Source: an uncultured Candidatus Saccharibacteria bacterium (lineage in GTDB: Bacteria; Patescibacteriota; Saccharimonadia; CAILAD01; GCA-016700035). From it: 14,169 nucleotides of DNA. Within the stretch, counting starts at the first letter, position 1, and every line of letters begins with the position of its first letter. The DNA is taken from NCBI GenBank assembly GCA_937996675.1, contig CALKUN010000009.1, positions 1-14,169 on the forward strand. Reading direction: 5' to 3'. The translations under genes and the position numbers were made by a program. The notes beneath the pieces were generated by a model that saw only the letters and a program-made list of their open reading frames with translations, had not been told where the DNA came from and searched no databases. This document shows, one piece after another, positions 7,454-13,603 of the stretch.

Positions 7454-7467
7454 ATTGTTTTCGCACC

Positions 7468-7483
7468 TGACGGTACACCGTCA
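7468..7483 (+). promoter_or_regulatory. Inverted repeat in the leader of the 7501 gene
   Basis: TGACGGT-AC-ACCGTCA, seven base pairs with a two-base spacer, sits about 10 nt after the predicted transcription start and just before the Shine-Dalgarno AAAGGA (7488-7493). It could be a protein operator; as RNA the loop would open to four bases (TGACGG, TACA, CCGTCA). No regulator can be named. Confidence 0.4.
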
Positions 7484-7500
7484 CGACAAAGGATATATAC

Positions 7501-8148
7501 ATGACGACTGCAGTCAAGGATTCCATGGTCGATTACCACGTCCTGCGGGGCGCCAAGCCTGGCGATCAGTACAAGCTGTGCTTCAAGAAAAATGGCACCG
7601 GTGGTGTTGGGTTGCTGTTCCAGATCATGCATCTGGGCTGGCTTCGACTGTCATCTGAGGTCGAGGACACGCTCCTTAGCGTCGTGCGCACTCCCGAGAA
7701 ACATCGTGAGTGGCGGTCTCCTGGAGATCGTTTCGTGGTTTGCACCATCGGCGATCAGGTCAGTGATTCCTTCCCCCGGGCAGTTGAGCGACAGCTGGGG
7801 CGGTACCTCGAACGCATCGAAGTCTTGCATCGAGATCGGCCGTTGGTCGATCTGGACGTACTCAATCTCGAGCCTGGGACGTCGCTGATCTGTCGCTTCA
7901 AGGATGGTGGTGAACCGTCACTCGGGGCCGCACAGGAGTTGCTCAAGCTGTGCGAGGATGGCGCGCTGGTCATCGCTGACCCATCTGGGTTGGAGGTGTC
8001 AGTGGGCGCCGATGAGTGGCTCAGCCACGACGCCCGTCAAGTCACGTTCTCATGTGTCAGTCCCGTCGAAGGAAGCTGGACCGAGTACTGGGGTGGGTGG
8101 TTTGAGCCTTTCGTGGCCGACCACCTCATCTATCTCATGACAGCATGA
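7501..8148 (+). CDS. Unrecognised soluble protein, 215 residues
   Basis: I do not recognise this protein. It has no signal peptide or membrane segment and looks like a mixed alpha/beta cytoplasmic protein. Features: GAKPGDQYKLCFKKNGTGG near the start, a charged middle (RQLGRYLERIEVLHRDRPLVDLDVL), an acidic amphipathic region (AQELLKLCEDGALVIADPSGLE) and a Trp-rich C-terminal part (EGSWTEYWGGWFEP). Start ATG 7501 is supported by AAAGGA seven bases upstream. Reality as a gene is well supported: a 17-bp-spaced promoter, a good ribosome site and a strong terminator tightly frame it. Base composition is more G+C-rich than most of the receptor gene before it. Its promoter and early leader match those of the 13521 gene, so the two may be coregulated. 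Function unknown. Confidence 0.75.
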   Translation: MTTAVKDSMVDYHVLRGAKPGDQYKLCFKKNGTGGVGLLFQIMHLGWLRLSSEVEDTLLSVVRTPEKHREWRSPGDRFVVCTIGDQVSDSFPRAVERQLGRYLERIEVLHRDRPLVDLDVLNLEPGTSLICRFKDGGEPSLGAAQELLKLCEDGALVIADPSGLEVSVGADEWLSHDARQVTFSCVSPVEGSWTEYWGGWFEPFVADHLIYLMTA

Positions 8149-8150
8149 CA

Positions 8151-8206
8151 AACGCCCCTTTTGGGATGCCCGTGAGGGCGTCTTGAAAGGGGCGTTCTTA
8201 CTTTTT
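8151..8206 (+). terminator. Long compound hairpin terminator after the 7501 gene
   Basis: An outer 11-bp stem AACGCCCCTTT (8151-8161) / AAAGGGGCGTT (8186-8196) encloses an inner 7-bp hairpin GATGCCC/GGGCGTC (8165-8182) with a GTGA loop. A T-run follows at 8202-8206. It starts two bases after the stop codon. It may also serve the converging DUF427 gene, although the minus-side T-run is weak. Confidence 0.8.
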
Positions 8207-8211
8207 ATTAT

Positions 8212-8508
8212 TTACTGAGTCAGCTCAACGCTATCATTGAAAGTGACGTAACCAGTAAAGTCATGACCAACTTTTGCAATCAGCTCTTCGGTGGGGGCTG
8301 GGTAATAGCAAACGGCGTCAGTGTTAATAGATCCACTGATCTCTATAGAGAAGCAATTGGCCTCACCGAGCGTCTTGTGCATCGTGCGGGTCTTGCTAGC
8401 ATTGATATATTGTTTTCTAAGTGAAGATTGAGGGAAGTAGACACTACCTTCGACTTTGATCGTTTCATCACTGTCGGCGATCACAGTATCTTTCCAAATT
8501 GCTTTCAT
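8212..8508 (-). CDS. DUF427 family protein
   Basis: A 98-residue protein resembling DUF427 along its whole length. It starts MKAIWKDTVIADS, has the strand VEGSVYFPQSSL and a central KTLGEANCFSIEI, continues with DAVCYYPAPTEE (family: aaWyYp.P) and ends with GYVTFNDSVEL. These are small beta-rich cytoplasmic proteins of uncharacterised function, and the length is normal for a single-domain member. ATG 8508 is preceded on the minus strand by GGAG six bases upstream. It is transcribed alone, divergently from the lipoprotein gene at 8626. Base composition is more A+T-rich than the flanking small genes. Family call is confident; no reaction can be assigned. Confidence 0.8.
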   Translation of the reverse strand: MKAIWKDTVIADSDETIKVEGSVYFPQSSLRKQYINASKTRTMHKTLGEANCFSIEISGSINTDAVCYYPAPTEELIAKVGHDFTGYVTFNDSVELTQ

Positions 8509-8524
8509 AGGAATCTCCGAATTT

Positions 8525-8530
8525 AGTATA
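8525..8530 (-). promoter_or_regulatory. -10 hexamer of the DUF427 gene
   Basis: TATACT on the minus strand, 16 bases before the start codon, giving a leader of about 10 nt that still contains GGAG. The -35 position has no good match. Confidence 0.45.
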
Positions 8531-8566
8531 TCCCTATCTTACCACCAGATGGGGCAGCCTGTCTCA

Positions 8567-8595
8567 TTGACTAAGTGGTTAATATATGTCATCAT
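8567..8595 (+). promoter_or_regulatory. Candidate promoter of the 8626 lipoprotein gene
   Basis: TTGACT (8567-8572), 17-bp spacer, CATCAT (8590-8595); CATATT at 8593-8598 is an alternative -10. The leader carries the Shine-Dalgarno AAAGGA (8614-8619), which can pair with TCCTT at 8601-8605. Confidence 0.45.
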
Positions 8596-8625
8596 ATTAC
8601 TCCTTCCCCTCCGAAAGGACTGCCC

Positions 8626-9294
8626 ATGCGCACCTACAAGTATTTCTACGTATTGCTGTTGCTCTTCGTCGCCAGCGCCTGTGTCGATGGTACCCAGAAG
8701 GGCACCATCCGCATGTCGTCTCAGACCACCACGACCGCACGGGTCGCTGACAGTGCGAACTCTTACGACCCGTATGTCTCGCTCGACAAGGTCAAGACCT
8801 TCAGGTATTGCGACACGGATGCGGGTTATTGCGCTCGTTTTCCCTACACGGTGGACCCAGCGCCGACTGAGCCGCAGCTTCTGAAGTTCGTTGGCACAGG
8901 AACCATCTTCAACGGCATGATCCTCATGCGAGTCGTACACGACGGTCAGCAGCTTTTCTGCGAGCTCTCCGACTTGGCGCATTGCAAGGATGAGGTCAAC
9001 ACGACAGCCGAGATGTACACCGTCAGGCAACTGAAGGATGGCACGAAGGGCAAGACGCTCGATGAGCTGGTGACCTGCTTCGATCCATCCGATGACCCGG
9101 GCATCGAGCACCGTGAATTGGCCGGCCAGCCGGCTGTTCGTGGCTTCTGTCGCTACCCGGACGGTCGAGATGGAACACTCGAATTTGTGCTGGTCGAGCT
9201 GCACGGTGAGGTGTACGAGTTTGCTGCTACAGCTAGCTCTGGTAGCCCTTCTTTGGCCGATCAGTTCTTCGACGACGTGAAGCCGATCAACTGA
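8626..9294 (+). CDS. Unrecognised lipoprotein, 222 residues
   Basis: Residues 1-19 form a classic lipoprotein signal: a short basic start, an L-rich core and the lipobox V-A-S-A-C with Cys19. The mature part is about 200 residues with six further Cys, in spacings such as CDTDAGYC and CELSDLAHC, which suggest disulfides outside the cell. The C-terminal half has alternating strands (LEFVLVELHGEVYEFAA) and ends in a helix (LADQFFDDVKPI), as in many small beta-sandwich lipoproteins. I cannot assign a family. ATG 8626 is chosen because AAAGGA precedes it at seven bases and the signal peptide begins there. It sits alone between its promoter and its terminator. Codon use is G+C-rich, like the other short single-gene units here. 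Function unknown; probably a surface or extracytoplasmic binding protein. Confidence 0.78.
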   Translation: MRTYKYFYVLLLLFVASACVDGTQKGTIRMSSQTTTTARVADSANSYDPYVSLDKVKTFRYCDTDAGYCARFPYTVDPAPTEPQLLKFVGTGTIFNGMILMRVVHDGQQLFCELSDLAHCKDEVNTTAEMYTVRQLKDGTKGKTLDELVTCFDPSDDPGIEHRELAGQPAVRGFCRYPDGRDGTLEFVLVELHGEVYEFAATASSGSPSLADQFFDDVKPIN

Positions 9295-9309
9295 GCAGCG
9301 ATAAAGCAC

Positions 9310-9353
9310 GCGCCCGTTCGATTATCCCTGGGGGTACTCGAACGGGCGCTTTG
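9310..9353 (+). terminator. Hairpin terminator after the 8626 lipoprotein
   Basis: A perfect 12-bp stem GCGCCCGTTCGA (9310-9321) / TCGAACGGGCGC (9338-9349), with a 16-base loop that can itself fold weakly, ends in a short TTT. The stem is strong but the T-run is brief. Confidence 0.7.
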
Positions 9354-9364
9354 ACGTGTGTGCG

Positions 9365-9393
9365 TGGTCATACTACCTATGCTCAGGTATCCT
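9365..9393 (+). promoter_or_regulatory. Candidate promoter of the alpha/beta hydrolase gene
   Basis: TGGTCA (9365-9370), 17-bp spacer, TATCCT (9388-9393). The -10 ends six bases before GTG 9400, so transcription would begin at the start codon. TATGCT at 9378-9383 is an alternative -10. No usable Shine-Dalgarno is present. Confidence 0.4.
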
Positions 9394-9399
9394 TAGTGT

Positions 9400-10491
9400 G
9401 TGAAAAAGTCTCGCGCCAAAAGTCCGCGCCGTAACCCAAAGAAGTACCAGCGTCACCTGAAAGCCCTGGTCGTTATTAGTTTGTGTGCTGTTGTGACTGC
9501 CGTGATATATTTTCCTGCTCCTCGTGTAAGTGCGCCAGCTGCGACCGAGGCGCAATCAATGGCCGATCCGAGTAAAGCCGAGGCGCCGACAATTGAATCC
9601 CAGGACCCCTTACTCATCTCAGCTATCCGCGCCAAGACGTATCCGGGGAGCTCGATTACGACTATTCAATCATTGGGCGACCAGTCAGGCTTCACGAATA
9701 GTGTAGTGACTTACCAATCTGATGGTCTCAAGATCAGAGCTCTTATGAGTATTCCTGATGGCGCAGCGCCAGCTGGCGGCTGGCCAGTGATAATCTTTAA
9801 TCATGGCTACATTGATCCTGCGCGGTATTCCACGACCGGAAGTGAATATGCTCAGTTTATCTCGACGCTAGCTCGTGGAGGCTACGTAGTGATCAAGCCG
9901 GACTATCGCGGCCATGGACAGAGCGAGGGTGTGCCAACCGGCGGACATTTTTCACCGGCATACACGTATGACGAGTTGAACCTGATCGCCAGCGTAAAGC
10001 AAGACATTCGGTTCGACACGAGTCGGATAGGACTGGTCGGGCATAGTCTTGGTGGCCACACGGTTCTACGCACTGTCGTGGTATCGCAGGATGTGAAGGC
10101 CAGCGTTGTGTTGGCCGGTGTAGTGGGCTCGTTCTCGGATATTTTCTACAATTGGCCCAATAGTCCGATGCCGGGTGATCTTCCGGCGGTCGTGCAGACT
10201 ATCAAGCGAGATTATATTGCCAAATACGGTGACCCACGCATGAATCCTGTCTTTTGGGATGGTGCTTCAGCTGTCACCTTCGTAAAAGACATCCGAGGTC
10301 CTATTCAGGTCAACCATAGCCTGGGAGATAGCACGGTTCCAGCTGTCTTTTCTGATCACCTCGTATCGGCCATGCGCTCGGCTGGTAAGACCGTTGACTA
10401 TGTCACGTATCGGGGCGATGATCATCAGTTTGCGATCAATCGTATGGCGGTATTGCAGAATATGTTGAGCTTCTTTAAGTCCAACCTCTGA
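9400..10491 (+). CDS. Membrane-anchored alpha/beta hydrolase (esterase/peptidase-like)
   Basis: A 363-residue protein with a very basic cytoplasmic N-terminus (1-20), one hydrophobic anchor (about 22-38) and an Ala/Pro/Ser-rich linker. The alpha/beta hydrolase domain runs from about residue 95 to the end. Oxyanion-hole segment FNHGYID, nucleophile elbow GHSLGG (Ser216), acid Asp310 (LGDSTVP) and His342 (GDDHQF) complete the triad. The arrangement resembles S9-peptidase/dienelactone hydrolase-type enzymes, which cleave peptide or ester bonds; the substrate is not determined. The catalytic domain would face outward. The start is GTG 9400; no ATG lies between it and the anchor. The stop is followed after 14 bases by the exonuclease gene. 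This is the third extracytoplasmic Ser hydrolase in the window. Confidence 0.85.
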   Translation: MKKSRAKSPRRNPKKYQRHLKALVVISLCAVVTAVIYFPAPRVSAPAATEAQSMADPSKAEAPTIESQDPLLISAIRAKTYPGSSITTIQSLGDQSGFTNSVVTYQSDGLKIRALMSIPDGAAPAGGWPVIIFNHGYIDPARYSTTGSEYAQFISTLARGGYVVIKPDYRGHGQSEGVPTGGHFSPAYTYDELNLIASVKQDIRFDTSRIGLVGHSLGGHTVLRTVVVSQDVKASVVLAGVVGSFSDIFYNWPNSPMPGDLPAVVQTIKRDYIAKYGDPRMNPVFWDGASAVTFVKDIRGPIQVNHSLGDSTVPAVFSDHLVSAMRSAGKTVDYVTYRGDDHQFAINRMAVLQNMLSFFKSNL

Positions 10492-10493
10492 GA

Positions 10494-10499
10494 TATACT
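10494..10499 (+). promoter_or_regulatory. -10 hexamer directly before the exonuclease gene
   Basis: TATACT lies in the 14-base gap after the hydrolase stop and ends six bases before ATG 10506, so a transcript from it would start on the A of the ATG. No Shine-Dalgarno is present in the gap. The -35 position (TTCTTT, 10471-10476) is a poor match. Confidence 0.45.
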
Positions 10500-10505
10500 A
10501 CAAAA

Positions 10506-11156
10506 ATGACTGTCACGCATCCAGCACTTGATCCGGCGCGCCCGCTTGTCTTCGTTGATATCGAGACCACGGGCGGTAGTGCTATGACGAGTCGTATTTT
10601 GGAGGTGGCAGCGCTGAAGATGGAGCGGGGCAAGGTCACCAATACGTACTCGACGCTGATCGATCCGGATGAGGTCATCCCGCCGTTTATTACCCAGTTG
10701 ACCGGCATTACTGAGTCTGACGTTGATGGGTCGCCATTTTTCAATCAAATTGCCTGGGAGCTGTACAACTTTCTCGATGGAGCTGTTTTTGTGGCGCATA
10801 ACGTCGACTTTGACCTGAGCTTCATTCGTGAAGAATACCGCCGGCTAGGGGCGGACTTTACACCCGACAAGCTGTGTACAGTCCAGCTCTCACGACACTT
10901 TTATCCACACTTTGCGACGCACAAGCTCGGCGCACTCATTGAGCGGCACGAGCTGGAAGTGGCCGATCGTCATCGAGCCCATGCTGATGCCAAGGCTATT
11001 GCAGACTTTTACCTACTCGTAGAAAAAGAGTTCGGACATACTGCACTGATGGAGGCGCGAGCAGCCCTTCTGAAAAGCCCACCACCCCGCAAGCGCTCGG
11101 CCCGGGTGGCAAAGCCAGCTGGCGTGTCGTCTCGATTGATCATTCCGGGTGATTAA
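10506..11156 (+). CDS. DnaQ-like 3'-5' exonuclease (DEDDh family)
   Basis: A 216-residue protein with all DEDDh exonuclease motifs: VFVDIETTG (Asp18, Glu20), AHNVDFDLSF (Asp103) and HRAHADA (His156, Asp161). This matches the epsilon (proofreading) subunit of DNA polymerase III and related exonucleases, which remove nucleotides from 3' ends using two metal ions. The exonuclease domain fills residues 13-175. The remaining roughly 40 residues are basic and Pro/Arg-rich (SPPPRKRSARVAKP), with no polymerase or nuclease fusion. It could be the replicative proofreader or a stand-alone repair/RNA-trimming nuclease; the sequence alone does not decide. The gene follows the hydrolase after 14 bases but has its own -10, so cotranscription is possible but not required. 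ATG 10506 fits the domain start. Confidence 0.88.
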   Translation: MTVTHPALDPARPLVFVDIETTGGSAMTSRILEVAALKMERGKVTNTYSTLIDPDEVIPPFITQLTGITESDVDGSPFFNQIAWELYNFLDGAVFVAHNVDFDLSFIREEYRRLGADFTPDKLCTVQLSRHFYPHFATHKLGALIERHELEVADRHRAHADAKAIADFYLLVEKEFGHTALMEARAALLKSPPPRKRSARVAKPAGVSSRLIIPGD

Positions 11157-11158
11157 TG

Positions 11159-11170
11159 TGAGAATTCTCA
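11159..11170 (+). promoter_or_regulatory. Perfect 12-bp palindrome upstream of the regulator gene
   Basis: TGAGAATTCTCA lies immediately before the expected -35 position of the response-regulator promoter. The half TGAGAATT recurs at 11208-11215, across the regulator's start codon. It could be an operator, perhaps for autoregulation; OmpR-type proteins more often bind direct repeats, so this is tentative. Confidence 0.4.
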
Positions 11171-11193
11171 GGTAATATTCAGCAATAATGCTT

Positions 11194-11199
11194 TACTAT
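11194..11199 (+). promoter_or_regulatory. -10 hexamer directly before the response-regulator gene
   Basis: TACTAT ends seven bases before ATG 11207, so the mRNA would start at or one base before the ATG. Only a weak AGG (11200-11202) could act as a ribosome site. No convincing -35 was seen. Confidence 0.45.
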
Positions 11200-11206
11200 A
11201 GGCCCA

Positions 11207-11890
11207 ATGAGAATTTTAGTCGTAGAAGATGAGCACAAAATTGCTAATGCTATCAAGCGCGGACTTGAGCAGGAGTCTTATGCTGTGGATGTCGCCTTTG
11301 ATTCAGACGAAGGTGAGGCCTCGGCGCTAACGGGAGACTATGATTTGCTCATACTCGACCGCATGATGCCGGGCGGGAAGGAGGGTCTTGATATTGCTGA
11401 GGCAGTACGAGCTGAGGGGCTACACGTTCCGATTATCATGCTTACTGCCAAGGACCAAATCAAAGATCGCGTAGCTGGACTTAATGCAGGTGCCGACGAT
11501 TATCTCGTCAAGCCTTTTGCTTTTGAGGAGCTACTGGCCCGTGTTCGCGCTCTGATGCGTCGGCCACACGATACGACCAGCACCGTACTAAAGGTGAATG
11601 ATCTCGAGCTTGATACTGTCAATTTTGTAGCCAGGCGGGCAGGCCGGATGATTCTACTCACGAACAAGGAGTATGCCTTACTCGAGTACCTTATGCGTAA
11701 CGCTGGTCGTACGCTGACCAAGGATTCAATTATCACGCATGTCTGGGATTATGATGCTGACATTCTGCCGAACACAGTCGAGGTCTATATGGGCTATTTG
11801 CGCAATAAGATCGACAAGCCATTTCGGGACACGTTGCTGATCCAGACGGTGCGTGGGTTTGGCTATCGCATCGGAGACGCCATTCAGTGA
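11207..11890 (+). CDS. OmpR-family response regulator
   Basis: A 227-residue two-domain regulator. The receiver (1-120) has the acidic pocket (Glu7, Asp8), phospho-acceptor Asp51 (LILDRMMP), Thr80 (IMLTAKD) and Lys102 (LVKPF). The C-terminal winged-helix DNA-binding domain (about 128-224) shows the family pattern LTNKEYALLEYL, a recognition-helix region PNTVEVYMGYLRNKI and the closing TVRGFGYRI. When phosphorylated it would control transcription; its targets are unknown. It overlaps the following kinase gene by four bases (GTGA, 11887-11890), the usual arrangement of a cognate pair. A palindrome just upstream may serve autoregulation. Family and pairing are confident. Confidence 0.93.
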   Translation: MRILVVEDEHKIANAIKRGLEQESYAVDVAFDSDEGEASALTGDYDLLILDRMMPGGKEGLDIAEAVRAEGLHVPIIMLTAKDQIKDRVAGLNAGADDYLVKPFAFEELLARVRALMRRPHDTTSTVLKVNDLELDTVNFVARRAGRMILLTNKEYALLEYLMRNAGRTLTKDSIITHVWDYDADILPNTVEVYMGYLRNKIDKPFRDTLLIQTVRGFGYRIGDAIQ

Positions 11891-12879
11891 AGATTATCCA
11901 ATCGGCTACGTTTCGCCTGACCCTGTCCTATCTCGCCGTCATCATGGTGCTGTCGATTGCCTTTAGCTCACTTCTCTATCAGGTGTCATCGGATGAGCTG
12001 ACGCGCAGTCTGCGGCGTCCTTTGCCGCAGGGGTTCTATACGACTGGGCCAACCGCCATCGATCAGTTTCGCGAGCAACAACTCAAGGAAGGCATTGAAC
12101 ATCTCCAAGCTAACTTGTTTTTGCTGAACATGCTGACGCTGATTGCTGGTGGCGCGGTGAGCTATGCATTGGCGAGGTGGACATTACGACCAGTCGAGCA
12201 GACCATGCAGGCGCAAGGCCGCTTCGCTGCTGATGCCTCTCACGAATTGCGCACACCACTCACGGCCATGCAGACTGAGATCGAAGTGGCATTGCGTGAT
12301 CCGAAGCTAAGTAGTGCGGAATCAAAGGCTCTTCTGCAGAGCAACTTAGAGGAGATCGCTAAGCTAAAGGCATTGTCGGATGGACTCCTCAAGCTCACTC
12401 AGTCGGATCGGGCCGAGCTGAGGCTGAAGCCAGTTGATCTGTCGGATGCAGCTCGGGAAGCAGTGGAGCGGCTCGAGAAGGTCGCTACAAAAAGATCTAT
12501 CACGCTAGATAGCCAGCTCAACGCTGTCAAAACACTAGGTGAACGAGCCAGCCTCATCGAGCTCATCACAGTGCTGGTCGACAACGCCATCAAGTACAGC
12601 CCTGCGAAATCAAAAGTAATCATTGCCACCGACAAGGTAGGCAAGCAAGCCGTGTTACAGGTCCGTGATGAAGGTCAGGGAATCAAGGCGAGTGATCAGC
12701 CACACATCTTTGAGCGGTTCTACCGAGCTGATCGTTCGCGATCCAAGGAGGTCATCGAGGGATATGGGCTTGGTCTCTCCATCGCCCATCAAATCGTGAC
12801 ACTGCATAAGGGCACGATCGAAGTGCATAGTGAGATTGGTAAGGGTGCGATTTTTACCGTGAAGCTGCCATCTTTCTAG
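11887..12879 (+). CDS. Sensor histidine kinase paired with the OmpR-type regulator
   Basis: A 330-residue membrane kinase. TM1 (about 12-31) and TM2 (about 77-96) flank a short extracytoplasmic loop of about 45 residues with no recognised sensor domain. The dimerisation/phosphotransfer helix carries a canonical SHELRTPLT with phospho-His119. The ATPase domain is complete: N-box VDNAIKYS, G1 DEGQGI, F-box FERFYRADRS and G2 GYGLGLS. No full HAMP is visible; only a short ARWTLRPV-type linker follows TM2. It starts with GTG inside the stop of the regulator gene (GTGA), so it is translationally coupled and should phosphorylate the 11207 regulator. With its small loop it may sense the membrane or a partner protein. 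It serves as an intact comparison for the altered H-box of the giant receptor. Confidence 0.92.
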   Translation: MKIIQSATFRLTLSYLAVIMVLSIAFSSLLYQVSSDELTRSLRRPLPQGFYTTGPTAIDQFREQQLKEGIEHLQANLFLLNMLTLIAGGAVSYALARWTLRPVEQTMQAQGRFAADASHELRTPLTAMQTEIEVALRDPKLSSAESKALLQSNLEEIAKLKALSDGLLKLTQSDRAELRLKPVDLSDAAREAVERLEKVATKRSITLDSQLNAVKTLGERASLIELITVLVDNAIKYSPAKSKVIIATDKVGKQAVLQVRDEGQGIKASDQPHIFERFYRADRSRSKEVIEGYGLGLSIAHQIVTLHKGTIEVHSEIGKGAIFTVKLPSF

Positions 12880-12907
12880 AATGCAATAGACTCGTTCTCA
12901 GCTAAGT

Positions 12908-12950
12908 AAAAATGAAATGCGCTCGACCTCTCAAGTGAGTGGTCGAGCGC
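12908..12950 (-). terminator. Terminator of the 13521 gene (minus strand)
   Basis: A 10-bp stem GCGCTCGACC/GGTCGAGCGC (12919-12950), with a loop that can pair further (CTC/GAG), is followed on the minus strand by a T-run (12912-12908). It begins five bases after the minus-strand stop. No T-run follows on the plus side, so the kinase gene at 12879 has no obvious terminator of its own. Confidence 0.75.
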
Positions 12951-12954
12951 CGTG

Positions 12955-13521
12955 TCAGGGTCCGAGCTCAATCCGTAAGCGGAGAGCTTCACCCGGTGCG
13001 AGCGGAGCGTTCATGCCTGTGGCAGTCAAGATCTGACTGATCACTTGGCTGTAGGCCAGGATGATCGTGCCGTCGACTGGCAGACGTGCCAGCTCAGCTC
13101 GGATTGCAGACGGGTCGCTCTGTGAGCCTTCGCCGATCGCGAGCCACTTGACAGGGATGGGCTGAATAGAGAGTTCGGTGCCCAGGATCTTACTGGACCG
13201 AACTGCTGAATGGTTGTCTGAGACGTACAGCTTGAGGCCGGAACGACTGCGACTGGACTGAATGGTGCTCGCGGCAGCCTCCATCTGGTCACGTACCAGG
13301 ATGCTGGAGCTGTGTCGGTAGGGCAGTGTGACGAGCCAGACTTCGATGAAGTGTGGCTGGACGGCGACTCTTGGAGCGGCCTGCGACGTGGCATTGGGCT
13401 GACGTCGGCCAAATCGCCGACGTGGCTTGATCTCAGGCTCGACGACTGATTCCTCGGTGAGCGGGATCACCACCTCGCCGTAGTAGATGTCATCGGACGG
13501 TAGTATTGCGGTACTTGTCAT
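12955..13521 (-). CDS. Unrecognised soluble protein, 188 residues
   Basis: I do not recognise this protein. The first 33 residues are acidic, followed by a very basic stretch (KPRRRFGRRQ, about 33-42) and a likely disordered linker. From about residue 55 a compact alpha/beta domain begins (HFIEVWLVTLPYRHSSS), with strands such as LKLYVSDN and GTIILAYSQV and a helix between. The last 45 residues vaguely recall the C-terminal part of histidine-phosphatase folds, but the expected catalytic His positions are not there, so I do not assign that family. No signal peptide or membrane helix is seen. ATG 13521 is supported by GGGGAG seven bases upstream. Promoter, ribosome site and terminator frame a single-gene unit. 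Promoter and early leader match those of the 7501 gene. Function unknown. Confidence 0.7.
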   Translation of the reverse strand: MTSTAILPSDDIYYGEVVIPLTEESVVEPEIKPRRRFGRRQPNATSQAAPRVAVQPHFIEVWLVTLPYRHSSSILVRDQMEAAASTIQSSRSRSGLKLYVSDNHSAVRSSKILGTELSIQPIPVKWLAIGEGSQSDPSAIRAELARLPVDGTIILAYSQVISQILTATGMNAPLAPGEALRLRIELGP

Positions 13522-13562
13522 TGGTCTACTCCCCAGTAGTAAGTGTTGGGTGCGAAAGCGAT

Positions 13563-13591
13563 ACTATACCATAATAGTATATCTACTTCAA
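13563..13591 (-). promoter_or_regulatory. Sigma70-like promoter of the 13521 gene
   Basis: On the minus strand TTGAAG (13591-13586), 17-bp spacer, TATAGT (13568-13563). An inverted repeat ATACTAT/ATAGTAT (13561-13567, 13574-13580) covers the -10. The 20 bases from the -10 (13568-13549) match those before the 7501 gene at 18 positions. Downstream, CTACT/AGTAG (13526-13539) brackets the GGGGAG ribosome site. Confidence 0.7.
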
Positions 13592-13603
13592 GCATATGCG
13601 GTG

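Noticed and set aside
7437..7463. A/T-rich inverted repeat as a terminator of the giant receptor gene
   Set aside because: The stem is A/T-rich with a two-base bulge and overlaps a good TTTACA-17-TATAGT promoter; it reads better as a promoter-associated repeat. No other terminator was found, so readthrough remains possible.
8539..9309. 256-residue open frame on the minus strand opposite the 8626 lipoprotein
   Set aside because: No domain and antisense-like composition; the plus frame has a lipoprotein signal, a Shine-Dalgarno and a terminator placed just after its stop.
11207..12879. The OmpR/kinase pair as the output arm of the giant receptor
   Set aside because: The regulator already overlaps a complete canonical kinase gene and lies 3.8 kb away with unrelated genes between; only speculative crosstalk could link them.
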